In this document: positions 10,121 to 20,881 of the stretch, piece after piece
Position numbering within the stretch: position 1 is the first letter of the stretch
How the letters are laid out: the number at the start of each line of letters is the position of its first letter
Source: Aphanomyces cochlioides
Lineage: Eukaryota > Oomycota > Saprolegniomycetes > Saprolegniales > Verrucalvaceae
DNA length: 64,000 bases
Reading direction: 5' to 3'
Assembly (NCBI GenBank): GCA_019828595.1
Contig: JAHQRK010000002.1
Location: 62,001 to 126,000 of the forward strand
Notes under the pieces: model-generated
Database searches by the model: none
The model's input: the letters and a program-made list of their open reading frames with translations, nothing else
Told to the model about the DNA's origin: nothing
Program-made: the position numbers and the translations under genes

Positions 10121-12658
10121 TCAGGATTCGGGAGAATTCCAGCTGGTGTGACAATGTGTCCTAAGAATGGAACTGATGGATCGCCCCCATTTGCACTTGG
10201 ACATCTTGAGTTTGAATCCAGCTTCTCTGAATTTAGTAAGGACTTGACTGAGTCGGATCAAATGTGATCCAAAGTCTTCGCTGTAAACGATGCAATCGTC
10301 TAGATAGACTAGGCAAGTTCGCCATTTGTAGTCGATCAGGATGTGTTCCATAAATCTCTCGAAACATGGGACTGCGTTGCAGAGTCCGAAGGGCATGACG
10401 AGCCATTCGTAGAGTCCATACTTGCATGTGAAAGCAGTCTGCTCAATACTGTCTTTAGCCATCGGGACATTCCAATACCCCGACGCAATGTCCACAGTGG
10501 AGAAGAGTTTGGCTCTGCCAAGGACGTCTAATAGATCGTCGATCCGGGGCATAGGATAGGAGTCTTTCACTGTGTTGCTGTTGAGTTTGCGGTAGTCGAT
10601 ACAGAAGCGTATCGATCCATCTGGCTTGCGGATCATAAGTACTGGACTTGACCAGGGATTCTTCGAGGGTCGGATCAGTCCTAGATCCAGGTATTGGTTG
10701 AGTTCCGCCTCCATAATGTCGCCTTCTGCCTTCGAAGTCCGATATGGTACGCTTCGGATCGGAGGGTTATTGCCCGTGTCGATGCTGAATTCGATCAAAT
10801 GAGTCCGTCCGGGGGCTTTGGATGAGTCGACGAATATGTCGGAGAACTTCATGAGAGTCTTGCGTAAGAGTTCGCGTTGATCGATGCTGAGACTTGAGTC
10901 AGTCCAGTCGATAGGTAGTTCTTTAGTCGGAGTCGTCTCCGATTGCACAGGGCAGACAACACCGGGGCCCCCGATTTGAGTGAGGACCCTCCTGGGTTCA
11001 TCTGTAGTATGTGAGGATTGACCGTTGTCTGGTTGTGCGCGGGAATCGCGTGAGTCGAGGGTTGATTCCATGTGATCACGAGGTAACGCCATCCATGTGC
11101 CAAGGATCGCATGAACAGGAAGATGGATTGGCGAGTCGGAAGGATTAGCGACTTCAAGGAGTACAGTCCGTGATGGATTTGTGCGATATAAGGCAGCTGC
11201 GGCGTGTAGTAGAGCCGACTTGATGGGTTCGACGAGTATAGTGGTTGAAGTTGGTAAGTCTGATCCCGCAGAGCACGTGATCCATTGGGAAGATCGTGGT
11301 GGGATTTGAGTCGCGGTTGCGACTGTGACTGGTCCAGTTGCATGAGTCTCCTGTTGTGTAGGACTCAGTGGCGAAAGTGAGATCAACTCGTCGCAGTCAT
11401 CGATCGATAGTGTGTTGTCATTCAGGTTGATAATCGCACCCTTTTGGCGTAATAGATCGATGCCAACAATGCAGTCTGTAAGGGCAGTCGACATGACACA
11501 GAAAGGGAAGAGGACTTTGCGTCCAGCTAAGTTGATCGTGAGTTTGATGCGACCAAGCATTTCGAGTCGAGAGTTGTCGGCTGATACAAAGGCGGATCGA
11601 GGTTGTGACAGAGTTGGCCATCCTAATTTGTGCCAGAAAGTCGCGCTGACAAAGCTAGATGTAGCTCCAGTGTCGATCAGTGTCGTGGCTTTCATGTTGT
11701 TGACGTATGCTTGGATAAATGGATCCGCATCGGATCTGGATCGAGAGTGGCATAATCGTGTCAGTCTGCATAAGAGTCGCACGGAGGGCGGATTTCCTTC
11801 AAGTAGGTCGGAGCAATAGGTTGGATCGATCTTAGCTGATTTGCGATGGAGACTGCGTAGTTGTCGAGACTTGGTTCGAGCTTGAGATGAGGCAGTTGGA
11901 GTCGATTGCGGATAGTCCAACGGTAACTCATTCCAGAATTCGTCGGAACATTCGAAATTCGTGGATTGTCGCACACCGGCACATGACGTAGGAATGTCAG
12001 GCAGATACGTTACAGCGTCGGTCGGCAGTTTCTCGTCTTCAGAGGACGTCGTGCATGAGTCTTCAACTAAGATAGGTGCACCATCGTCAGGAGATTCATC
12101 TGTGTCAAGGACTGCATAAGGATTCGCGTCAATCCAGGAGACTCGAGCTAACGAGTGTTTGCGAGTGTTGTTGAAGTCTCGACTGGCTCTTCGCGCCTCG
12201 TCGTATTTTTCTAGAGTGTCCGCAAACCATTTCAACCAGAGAGTTTCGTCCTCGATATCAGCAGGGGCGAGTAGTAAGTGTGAGTCCGTCTCCGATAAGT
12301 CCAAGGAGCGTAGGGTTTTCTCATGGGTCGGGTTGACTTGACGTTTGCGAATGCGTTCAAGTTGTTTGCGAACGTCCGACTTAGTGATTGGGTAAAGTCG
12401 ATCTTCGATTTCTTTCGAGTATTCCTCCTCATGGAACTCAAGGTGGGACTCCATCAGTTCAGTGATTTCGTCGTCTGTAAAGACTGGAACAGGTTCAGGC
12501 GCAGTCGGATTCACAGTGTCAGGTGTACGACGCGACTTGGGCGAGCGGACTGAGTCCGGTTGCTGGGGCCGAGAAGTAGGAAGCGAGTCGTGTGTCGAGA
12601 CATGAGATCCTCCAGAAGAGTCATCATAAGAAGAATCGGATGCATTTGTCTCGGACAC
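10121..12658 (-). CDS. Gypsy protease-reverse transcriptase polyprotein segment
   Basis: A long minus-strand frame of 845 codons. An acidic N-terminal half is followed by a retropepsin-type aspartic protease with TTLIDTGATSSFV (catalytic DTGA). The reverse transcriptase follows, with IRFCIDYRKLN, LFSTVDIASGYW, MPFGLCNA and the catalytic YLDD box (LVYLDDCIVY). The order protease-RT fits Ty3/gypsy pol. The last 20 codons are out of frame after KCKWG because of a one-base change in a G run. Confidence 0.92.
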   Translation of the reverse strand: MSETNASDSSYDDSSGGSHVSTHDSLPTSRPQQPDSVRSPKSRRTPDTVNPTAPEPVPVFTDDEITELMESHLEFHEEEYSKEIEDRLYPITKSDVRKQLERIRKRQVNPTHEKTLRSLDLSETDSHLLLAPADIEDETLWLKWFADTLEKYDEARRASRDFNNTRKHSLARVSWIDANPYAVLDTDESPDDGAPILVEDSCTTSSEDEKLPTDAVTYLPDIPTSCAGVRQSTNFECSDEFWNELPLDYPQSTPTASSQARTKSRQLRSLHRKSAKIDPTYCSDLLEGNPPSVRLLCRLTRLCHSRSRSDADPFIQAYVNNMKATTLIDTGATSSFVSATFWHKLGWPTLSQPRSAFVSADNSRLEMLGRIKLTINLAGRKVLFPFCVMSTALTDCIVGIDLLRQKGAIINLNDNTLSIDDCDELISLSPLSPTQQETHATGPVTVATATQIPPRSSQWITCSAGSDLPTSTTILVEPIKSALLHAAAALYRTNPSRTVLLEVANPSDSPIHLPVHAILGTWMALPRDHMESTLDSRDSRAQPDNGQSSHTTDEPRRVLTQIGGPGVVCPVQSETTPTKELPIDWTDSSLSIDQRELLRKTLMKFSDIFVDSSKAPGRTHLIEFSIDTGNNPPIRSVPYRTSKAEGDIMEAELNQYLDLGLIRPSKNPWSSPVLMIRKPDGSIRFCIDYRKLNSNTVKDSYPMPRIDDLLDVLGRAKLFSTVDIASGYWNVPMAKDSIEQTAFTCKYGLYEWLVMPFGLCNAVPCFERFMEHILIDYKWRTCLVYLDDCIVYSEDFGSHLIRLSQVLTKFREAGFKLKMSKCKWGRSISSILRTHCHTSWNSPES

Positions 12659-12730
12659 GTGGGAAACGTGTTGAGTCTGGCATACCAGGACGCGTCCTGT
12701 TTCCGCAGGGGTCGTCCTGGCGCCGCGATC

Positions 12731-13108
12731 TCAAGCCTTGTCGGCTGGACAGGATGGGCAGCGCGACGCAGAGTGGCCGACTTGCTTGCAGATTTGGCAG
12801 GTACAGACATGCTCGCCGACATAGTGGCCGACTTGGTGGCACAGGTTGCAACGGAGGAACTTTCGAGGGCAGTCTTCGGCACCATGACCAAGTCGATCGC
12901 ATCGACCGCAGACCTTCACGCCGCTGGTCGTCATGTCGTCAGGCTTAGTGGTGATCATGACCGGGGCTAAGTCAGTGCGAGGTCTCGATCGGGAAGGTCC
13001 AGATTGCTGAGTCGAGGCAGGGACAGCGACAGGATTGGTACTAGGTGGAGCCTGTTGCTGTGGGAATCCGGGTGCGTATGGCGATGGATACGCATAGGGG
13101 ACATTCAT
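12731..13108 (-). pseudogene. Gag nucleocapsid with CCHC zinc knuckles
   Basis: After a Pro/Gln/Ser-rich stretch, the minus-strand frame has CGRCDRLGHGAEDC and CQICKQVGHSASRC, both exact CX2CX4HX4C knuckles, with a variant CNLCHQVGHYVGEHVC between them. These bind RNA in Gag proteins. The segment lies between the capsid-like frame and the pol frame, each in a different frame. Confidence 0.88.
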
Positions 13109-13164
13109 TTGAGCCTGGACTGGGGCAGCGAAGAACGGAGTCGCTGGCTTCGCGAGAGCTTCGG

Positions 13165-13692
13165 TCAGTTGTTGAATCTGGGCGACGAAAGCTTGTTGAC
13201 TCGTCTGAGTCGTATGGATTGCTTCGAGGATCTTGGCGAGAGTCGGGTCCTCCTGGAAGCCGGAGTCCGAAGGAGCTTCATGCAGTCAGCAATAGAACAT
13301 AGCTCCTTGTCGGTGTTTTCCAGACAGGACTCAGCTCTCGCGTGTCGGACCCCGCGTTTGATTATAACGACGCCCTGGTGGTCGGGTACGTCGATATCAT
13401 CAAGGATCGATTGGAGTCGGATCGCATAGGCCTTGACAGATTCCCCCTCAAGTCGTTCGGAGTCTTCGAACAGGTGGTCTACAAGCTCACGAGGGGTGCG
13501 ATTGCAGAAGCGATCCATGAAATCGTCATTGATCTCACTCCATACGTCATCGTTTTTGGTCTTGGACAAAGCGATCCACCACTGATTCAAAGCAGGGTGG
13601 TCTTGGTCGGACGAGAGTTTGAGTCCGAGCAACATCTTGCGATCAGATTCGCCCAACTGACAACGGTCAGCTTGATCGATCAGCTGCTTCAT
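13165..13692 (-). pseudogene. Gag capsid-like region
   Basis: The minus-strand frame has ALNQWWIALSKTKNDDVWSE and a helical YAIRLQSILDDIDVPD stretch, typical of retrotransposon Gag (major homology-like region). It loses frame downstream before the zinc knuckles. Confidence 0.7.
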
Positions 13693-14655
13693 GAAGAATT
13701 CGCAATGAGCTTGATCGTCGGAAGTCGGAGTCGTGGTATACTTGACAGCACGTCCGAATGCCTGATGGAGGTTGAGTCGGCGATTGATTCCTTGACGTCG
13801 GACATTTCGGTTGCCATTACGTTGATAGACGATTGAAGTTCTAGGAGCAGCCGATGGGTAGAATCAGGTGTCGATTTTGGTGAGTCAAACCCGTTCGTAG
13901 CCACTGGGGTATCAGACTCAGATTTCGAAACAGCGTGGATTTCGCGAGTGAGTCGCTGATAGGCGACTTCGAGAGTTTGGACGCGGTGGAGTAGAGTCGA
14001 GTTGTCCTGAGTCAAAACGTCGACTTGTGCGTTGAGTCGGCGATTGGATTCGAGGAGTTCGACTTGGTTGAGTTCGCTGCGGTCAAGTTTTTGTTGAGTC
14101 GCCGCTTGAGTTTCTTCGTGGGAGCGACTCAAAACCTGTAGTTCGTGTAAGATGCGATGGAAGTCGGAGGCGTGGTCGTTAGCCAGAGTCTCGAGGTTTT
14201 GGCTAATGCGCTGTTGTTCAGCCGAGTGCTGTTGCAGGGACTGAAGCAAATTCGAAATGGTCGTTTGTTGACCAGCCAAGGCAGTTGCCAAACGAACAAA
14301 GTCGGTTTCGTGCGTCGGAGATCGATTAGAATGTTGAAGATCGGTTAGTGCAGACTTGAGTTCTCCATACGTAGTGTTCATTTCGAGCTGGACTTGGTTG
14401 GTGCGATCGGAGAGTCCATGCAAGGAGATCGATAGAGAATTCAATGAAGTCACCGCCATTTCGTGTTGCGACTGCGACGTCTGTAGTGCAAGATTCAATC
14501 GATCGTTGAGGGAGTTGAACATAACGGACGAGGAGTCGACTTGCGTTTGTAACGACTGAGAAATTGGAAACCAACGTAAGGGCAGTTTCGGGAGTCTCAT
14601 TTTCCATTTCAACGTCCGAAGGCACGAGTTCATGGTTCGCTGGTGGATCGTTCAT
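13689..14655 (-). pseudogene. Gag N-terminal coiled-coil region
   Basis: The minus-strand frames encode a long heptad-like helix rich in Gln, Ser and Leu (LNSLSISLHGLSDRTNQVQL, LLQSLQQHSAEQQRISQNL). A frameshift near 14540 separates the first 50 codons (from ATG 14655). Its position upstream of the capsid-like region makes it the multimerising part of Gag. Confidence 0.65.
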
Positions 14656-14711
14656 TTGGCTTGGCGCAGACGAAGGTAAGAGCCGTCGAGCGATCGTGGA
14701 CTGATCATGGG

Positions 14712-15494
14712 TTAGGACGACGGGTTTACTTGGTCGGTGGATCGGGCCGTTGGTTGAATCCCAAGAGAAGGTTGGGTCGGGACAATTTCAACGGTGTCAT
14801 GGAGGACTTGAGCGTTAGTCGGCAATGGAGTCGAATGACCTTGTTCCAAACGCAGATTCGAGGTAGGTCGCACGTGTTGAGACTGAGTGACGACACTTCT
14901 TTCCGTAACTAGGGTGCGAGGAATATGTAGTTCGAGCGGATTCGGTCCAGCAATTGCTCGGCGTGGATTGGCAGTCATGGAGCGAGTAACGACAGTGCAC
15001 TCGACGATCACCGATTGAGTCGCGACAGAAGTGGAGTTGCTTGCTTCATATCGGACGATTTCTTGAGTGGCCTCAACATGGATCACCCCCCCATCAGTCA
15101 AGGCAAGAGGGAGAACGCTTGAGTCAGACAAGTACAAGTCATCATCCCCCTCGGGCAAGGGTACAGAGCAAGCGATCGCGAGTGCAGTCTCTTCGGACAA
15201 GGTCAGGTCTTCAGAGGAACTGCGAGGATCCATTGAGTCATCGCTGATGTCAGACTCAGGGGCTGTTAACGCCAGGTAAGGTTCAGGTCGGACTCGCTTC
15301 TCATCATCACGTTGCTCGGGTGAGTTAGCGTGATGTTGAATCCGATATTGTAAGTCGCGCTTCCTTGAGGTTGGAGAGGAAGGACGCGGGATCAAAGCCG
15401 AATCAGACTCAGACATGAGCTGAGGAGGTGACGCGGGACTTGGATGTTGAGACGACTCGTGGATGGGCGAGTCGGTAGGTCTTCGAGGATCCAT
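14712..15494 (-). CDS. First ORF of the gypsy element, Ser/Pro/Thr-rich
   Basis: A 260-codon minus-strand frame starts at ATG 15494 (MDPRRPTDSP), 52 bases inside the 5' LTR boundary. It is rich in Ser, Pro, Thr and acidic residues (ESDISDDSMDPRSSSEDLTL) and looks disordered. I recognise no domain; it may be the N-terminal part of Gag, since the next frame starts about 60 bases downstream. Confidence 0.6.
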   Translation of the reverse strand: MDPRRPTDSPIHESSQHPSPASPPQLMSESDSALIPRPSSPTSRKRDLQYRIQHHANSPEQRDDEKRVRPEPYLALTAPESDISDDSMDPRSSSEDLTLSEETALAIACSVPLPEGDDDLYLSDSSVLPLALTDGGVIHVEATQEIVRYEASNSTSVATQSVIVECTVVTRSMTANPRRAIAGPNPLELHIPRTLVTERSVVTQSQHVRPTSNLRLEQGHSTPLPTNAQVLHDTVEIVPTQPSLGIQPTARSTDQVNPSS

Positions 15495-15524
15495 AGAGAT
15501 AGAGTCTTGAATAAAATTGGAGAA

Positions 15525-15542
15525 TACCCTGCTTCTCCACCA
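15525..15542 (-). other. Candidate primer binding site
   Basis: On the minus strand TGGTGGAGAAGCAGGGTA begins three bases after the 5' LTR. It starts with TGG, complementary to a tRNA CCA end. The matching tRNA is not identified. Confidence 0.4.
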
Positions 15543-15545
15543 CTT

Positions 15546-15885
15546 TGTGACGGTCGCGGGGATGGCGATGACGCACAAAAAGAATCGAAGGTCCAGACGT
15601 TTGGACTTCACAGGAACCGAATATCCTCGACTTTAGCCAAGGACTCTGCACCAGGATCGGAAGGGGAGGGAGTCTAACGACGGTAGTGTAGATTAACCGA
15701 GTTAGGAGTAGTCGAGCAGAATGAGAAGTGAGATACATAGCTATCTAAGAATCTAAACATCTAATATAGAAGGAGTGTGAGTTCGAGGACGCTAGGTCGA
15801 ATAGAATCTTAGCGATGTAAAAGGGATCACTTGAGTGGGATGATCCATGAGTTTGACAATCAACGATCGAGGCTCAACCGTCATA
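15546..15885 (-). repeat. 5' LTR of the gypsy element
   Basis: A 340-bp partner of 5446-5785, followed by the GTAG target duplicate. It should hold the promoter for the minus-sense gag-pol transcript. Confidence 0.93.
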
Positions 15886-15889
15886 GTAG

Positions 15890-16199
15890 TGCCATTTCAA
15901 GACGCTGAAATTTGACCAGACCGTGCAAGGTGGACATGCAGTAGAGGTTTCAAATGGCATTCAATGCCATAAGTGAGTCGTGAATACATTCCCAATGTGC
16001 ACGTCGTAGTTCATATTTCCAATAGTCCGAGCCCGTCAGCAAACCCTCCATTGATCTTTGGATTACAAGTCTTCGAACTCCTAGTTCGAATGTTATGATT
16101 TGGAATGTTTTGCTATTGAAAGATGTTGGTAGTGAATGGAGACCAGCTACGAAGTTTTCATTACTTATACTGTTGTAAAATCACTTCAGTCCAAACAAT
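15890..16199. other. Spacer, no gene supported
   Basis: A 310-base flank between the gypsy target site and the next family pseudogene. I see no exon or repeat. Confidence 0.5.
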
Positions 16200-17131
16200 T
16201 TAAGGTTGTGCTTGGAGCAAGACAATGATCACTTTGGCGCCACTACGTAAAGCATAAGTATTTGAGTCAGCACGCATTTTGATCTTCGTTGCTTGTTTGG
16301 AAATCACAATGTGACTTAAAGATCCCCATCCATTGTTAGCGACACACGCTTGGGCAGCGTGAATGCCGTCCACCAGTAAGTGAAAACTTCCGCAGCCACG
16401 ACCCCAGCTCTGCATTTGAGCAGTCATTTGGATATGATACAATCCAGCTTGGCGAATCGTGATCTCATTCTTGGCTCTGTTTAGCTCGAAATATTGTGCA
16501 TTGGAAGTTTCAATCGTGTCCCAAACGACCAAGTCGTTCTTGTAAGCAGAGTTGGTCTAAGTGAATGCAAGATAGGGCTCTCTAGAGCTTCTTCCAAATC
16601 TCGCATCTTGGCTTCCAAAATGTCCACTTTCTCAAGCGACAATGGAATCAAATCGAACGAGTAACAAGCTTTAAAAGAGTCAAAAGCGGTCAATGTCAGT
16701 CCCATCTCCAAGTGACCTTTGCCAGACTCTCTCAAGCCCACATTGCATCCAACAATGTCCACTTCTTTCTTTTTGTCTTGATCCAGCAATGACAAAGCAT
16801 GCTAAATGATCAAAATGTTGGAGACTGTCAAGAAGAGGAGCTTTACCTCGAGAAATGAGATGACGACGCTGTGTGAAAGCACAAAAGCTTCTCCATTCGG
16901 AAGATGCTGCTTGATATCTTTCACCACGCATTCCCTACAATCAATCAGCCCGAGTTCATCATACAGAGTAAATACTACCCGGTACCATTGATTCTTGGAT
17001 TGCTTAGACTCGAGCCAAATTCTCGCAGTGGAAAGATCGTCGTTGACAGACATTTCACCTCGAAACGATCCTTCACGTGATGGAAACGTGACGTTCGGGA
17101 GACTCAAGGAGCGTTTTAAGGCGGAAGTCAT
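16200..17131 (-). pseudogene. C1q-like family pseudogene
   Basis: Exon 1 starts at ATG 17131 (MTSALKRSLSLPNVTFPS, then RIWLESKQSKNQW). Exon 2 (ECVVKDIKQHLPNGEAFVL) follows a 49-base intron. Exon 3 opens HALSLLDQDKKKEVDIVGC. After the coiled coil (VDILEAKMRDLEEALE) a deletion shifts frame near 16575, and in the C1q-like frame a TAG replaces a Ser codon (FT-stop-TNSAYKNDL). The rest of the domain to 16200 is well kept. Confidence 0.85.
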
Positions 17132-17521
17132 GGTGGAGAGATGTTGCTAATCACAATGAAATAGGAGGTTTGAGGTTCCTCTTGTTCTATTCTACAATTT
17201 TACGAGACGTGGTTTTAAATATTCTGTACTTCTTGACAGTCCTCTCCTTTATCTTTTCAGTGTGATCATGGTGTGGTGGTGTCAAATGCAGTCATTCAAT
17301 TGCTTAGTAGAAGATTAATGATAGTTGGGAACTTATATTAATCTTCTGTTAAATTATATCTATTTTTGGGGACTCCTAGACCAAACCAAACTTGCCATTG
17401 TTTTTCCGTCTCGATTGAAGAGAAAGGAGACAGAGAGGACTGTCAAGAAGTATAGTATTTTATTGACAAGTCTCATCAAGCGATGAAATAGGACACGAGG
17501 AATCTCAATTTGAAGCCATAC

Positions 17522-17544
17522 TTCATTGTCGTTTTTGCACTGCA
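17522..17544 (+). promoter_or_regulatory. Conserved initiator-like promoter element
   Basis: TTCATTGTCGTTTTTGCACTGC lies 47 bases before the ATG at 17569. Very similar sequence occurs at the same distance upstream of the genes at 33817 (minus) and 30382 (minus), and at 25261-25280. It resembles the oomycete initiator (TCAYTTY type). Confidence 0.5.
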
Positions 17545-17568
17545 CTACCATCTCGCCACACGCTAAGC

Positions 17569-18526
17569 ATGTCGTCAGCTTTGAAAGTCGCCTTGAATCT
17601 CTCGAACGTAACATTTCCGTCATTGAATGGCTCGTTTCGAGCTCAAGTTTCTGTCTCTGACTATGGACTTCCCATGCGCATTTGGATCGAGTCCAAGCAA
17701 TCCAAGGGCCAATGGTAATACTTACTCTGTATGATGCGGATCTCTCGGGTAAATTGATTGTAGGGAATGTGTTGTGAAAGATATCAAGGAGCATTTTCCC
17801 AAAGGAGCGACATATGTGCTTCCAAATAGCGTCGTCATCTCGTCTCTCCAGGTACAGCTCCTCTTCTTGATAGTCTCGAATTTGTGCTTGTAGCATGGTC
17901 TGTCATTGCTGGATCACGATAAGAAGAAAAAAGTGGACATTGTTGGATGCAACGTGAGTTTAAAAGAGTCTCGAAATGGTCACATGGAGATGGAACTGAC
18001 ATTGACGGCGTTTGGTTCATTGGAAGCTTGTTACTTGTTCGCTTTGATTCCATTGTCGGTTGAAAAAGTGGAAATTTTGGAAGCGAAAATTCGTGATTTG
18101 GAGGAAGCTCTACAGAAAGGACCTGCTACTTTCGTGTCACCATATCTTACATTCACTTCGACCAACTCAACTCGATACAACCACTTGGCCGTTTGGAATA
18201 CGATTGAAACCACCAACGAAAGATATTTTGAGCTGAACAGCGCCAAGAACGAGATCACGATTCGCCAGGCTGGATTGTATCATATCCAAATGACTGCTCA
18301 CATGAACGACTGGAGTAATGACTGTGAAACTTTTCACTTACTGGTGGACGATGTTCGCACGGCCCAAGGTTGCATGGCTCTAAATGGAAATTACTACTCA
18401 GGATCTTTAAGCCACATTGAGGTGGTTTCAAAACAACCGACAAAGATCAAATTGCAAGCCGGCTCAGGCTACAACTTAATGGAAGGCTCCAAAGTGAGCG
18501 TCTTTTTGCTCCAAGGGTTCTCTTAA
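17569..18526 (+). CDS. Coiled-coil/C1q-like family protein, intact, three exons
   Basis: Exons 17569-17714, 17764-17851 and 17894-18526 (introns 49 and 42 bases) give 288 residues. Exon 1 reads MSSALKVALNLSNVTFPS and ends in RIWIESKQSKGQ plus the split Trp. Exon 2 encodes ECVVKDIKEHFPKGATYVLP. Exon 3 opens HGLSLLDHDKKKKVDIVGC, with coiled coil VEILEAKIRDLEEAL and a C1q-like domain (LYHIQMTAHMNDW, FHLLVDDVRTAQG) ending VFLLQGFS. It is divergent with the pseudogene at 17131, sharing a 440-base intergenic region. Confidence 0.87.
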
Positions 18527-18659
18527 AGCATTTGCAAAGCAATGAATTACGATAAGTACATGAAACTTCGTAGTTCAGAATTGATAATTAAAATATCCCC
18601 ATAAAGGAGTCGACACTCATCGATCCAAAACAAGGGAGACCTGATCTCCATTTACTAGC

Positions 18660-19375
18660 ATTGTTTGTCATGAAAACGAGGACATCGTTCAAAGTTTATC
18701 CACCCTTCACACAAGACTTTCCACAGCATTCAAACTTGATTTCAATCGTCTCTTCCACGAACAGCAAACGATTGAATGCTCAATCGACCGACAAACGCCA
18801 TGGCAGTAATTACATCATGAAAGCATAGAAAACTCTTGGAATAACAAGGTTTCGATTATCTAGTTTTCTGTGCTTAAGATAGTCAAAACGTTCCACGGCA
18901 TTGAAACTTGACTTCGGCCGGCACTTCTACAAGCAGCAACTTGTGAACGCCGTGGCGGTAATAACATCATCCACAAGTAGGCAAGCTGCGCCGGTGAGTC
19001 GACCCCAGTCCGGCATTCGGCCACCCATTTGAACATGATAGAATCCTGGTTGACGGATTGTCACCTCCGTCATGTCTTCCGACAATTCAAAGTAATTCTC
19101 GTTGGAAGAGGATACCTCGTCTCAAACAACGGAATGCTTGCGATATGCAGCGACACAGACAGAAAGACGAGATGTTCCTGCTCCATGGCCTCCTCCAAGT
19201 CGCGGATCTTGGCTTCCAAAATGTCAATTTTTTCAATCTTCATTGGTTTCATCTTGAATTAGTACTTGACTTCCATAGAGCGAAATGTTTTTAATGTCAA
19301 CTCCAAGTTGAATTGACCGCCTTGAGACTCCATGAGGTCGACAATGCAACTATCCACCTCCATCTCTTCCTATTA
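18660..19375 (-). pseudogene. C1q-like family pseudogene, exon 3 relic
   Basis: From 19375 the minus strand shows an exon 3 start (EMEVDSCIVDLMESQGG), a stop in VKY-stop-F, a preserved coiled coil (KIDILEAKIRDLEEAMEQ), then frameshifts and fragments of the C1q-like domain. The C-terminal stretch (18890-18990) has a second degenerate copy at 18719-18820, a local duplication. No exon 1 or 2 is found. Confidence 0.75.
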
Positions 19376-19529
19376 TTTGATAAAACCCTCCATAAGCAGA
19401 TAAAAGCATGGACATCATTTTGAGAAGTGCCAAAGAAGCTGTGGCTAGCTCAATTCTGCTGAGCACAATGCAATCAATTATGGAGCTATTACTACAAGCA
19501 ATACTATTGACTGCAGCAGAATTGACAGC

Positions 19530-20482
19530 TTAAAATCCTTGCAGACGAGCAATACTGAGCACCGCGCCGGAGTTGAGATTGTAACTTCCATAAACTTGAA
19601 ACATCAAAACTGTCGCTTCAGTAGCAATCAATGCATGCGTAATTGGGGCTTTATATCCATAACCATCGAGGTGCACTGGTGTTGAAGCACTGGCAGTACC
19701 GTCGACAAGCATTCTCACTCCACAACCGTTGGTCCAACTGGCAAGATAGCCATTGAACTGAATGCAGTACAGGCCTGGCTTCAGCACTGAAATACCCTGT
19801 GCATCTTGAGCTAGCTCCAAATACTTAGTACATCCATTCTGCTGTAGAGTCCATGAGACATATTGGTTCGGTCCTGCAAGAGCATTTGACGTTAAAGACA
19901 AGACGGGGGGTTGAGGGGTCTTTCCACTTGTTGACTCTTCCAAGTCTCGAATTTTGGCTTCCAAAATGTCAATTTTGTCAATTGCCATCGGCATCATATC
20001 AAACGAGTAAGTGCCTTCCAAACATCCAAAGGCAGCCAATGTCAGCACCAATTCAACGTGGCCGTTCTTCAAATGCTTCAGAGCAATATCGCAGCCACTA
20101 GTCTCCTCTTCTTTTGCCAACGCTGAGAGACCATTCTAGAGTAAAATGTGAAGCAAACAACATTACACTTGCAGAATACTTGCAGAGTCGTCGCAACAAC
20201 CTTGGATGGAAAGACATACGTAGCTCCTTTTGGTACGTGCTTTTGTGTATCCTTCACAAGGCATTCCCTTTGAAATATAAACACAATCTCATCGAGGAAG
20301 TCATACCATTGCGCCTTGGATTGCTTGGACTCGAGCCAAACATGCATAGGAAGATCGCCGTCCGTCAAAGCCACTTTGACTCGAAAGGCTCCAGTCTTCT
20401 GCGATGGGAATACGACGTGCGAAAGTGAAAGAACCGTTTCCAAGCCTTCAACACCGGTGCATGTCTTCGAAATTTGCGTCAT
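19530..20482 (-). CDS. Coiled-coil/C1q-like family protein, intact, three exons
   Basis: Exons 20482-20307, 20267-20180 and 20135-19530 (introns 39 and 44 bases) give 289 residues. N-terminus MTQISKTCTGVEGLETVLSL; exon 1 ends HVWLESKQSKAQW; exon 2 ECLVKDTQKHVPKGATYVFP; exon 3 NGLSALAKEEETSGCDIAL, coiled coil IDILEAKIRDLEEST, then a C1q-like domain (LYCIQFNGYLASW, VRMLVDGTASAS) ending ARLQGF. It defines a subfamily with the neighbours at 21751-22719 and 20882-21440. Confidence 0.86.
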
Positions 20483-20559
20483 TGCAATATTGCTCAGTTG
20501 AGGGCCAATTCACAAGTGAGAACAAAAAGCGATGCGCTGACAATGCGAGTCAATCTCCA

Positions 20560-20860
20560 TCAAGAAGAAGAATGTTCCTAGTGAACGACTTTGAGATTCC
20601 TTGAGGTCGAAAATACTTCCCCACCGCTATCTCTTCCTTCTCAAAGTCCAAAAGGGATAATCCATCCTCGAAAGGCTAAGACAGGACGGCAAAGGAGCTG
20701 TCTAACTTGTAGGGACACTAGAATCACTCTGGGGGGAGTATTGCAAGTGACCCAGTTAGTCAACTGCTCTTTGATATCGATGAAGAAATACTCCCTAATG
20801 CGCATGAGATAAATCCACAAAGAGCTCGTACTATTGTTTCCACTGTGAACAATACAAAAT
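20560..20860 (-). pseudogene. C1q-like family fragment (exon 2 and start of exon 3)
   Basis: On the minus strand an exon 2-like stretch (GGGAGTATTTC... to CTTGCAATACTCC) is followed by an intron-like gap and DGLSLLDFEKEEIAV, then the frame is lost. No C1q-like domain remains. Confidence 0.6.
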
Positions 20861-20881
20861 CAAAAGGCGAATGGTCGAGAA

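Larger units (their letters stand above)
5446..15885 (-). mobile_element. Ty3/gypsy LTR retrotransposon, 10.44 kb, minus sense
   Basis: Two 340-bp LTRs (5446-5785 and 15546-15885) enclose gag-, protease-, RT-, RNase H- and integrase-like frames on the minus strand. The integrase lies after RT/RNase H, the Ty3/gypsy order. A 4-bp target duplication GTAG flanks the element (5442-5445, 15886-15889). I count two LTR differences, so insertion is recent. The coding frames nevertheless carry several frameshifts, so this copy is probably not autonomous, or copied a defective template. A spliced gene on the plus strand fills the space between integrase and the 3' LTR. Confidence 0.93.

Noticed and set aside
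10600..10760. Possible group II intron or telomerase-type reverse transcriptase
   Set aside because: The protease, RT YLDD box, RNase H, integrase order and LTRs define Ty3/gypsy.
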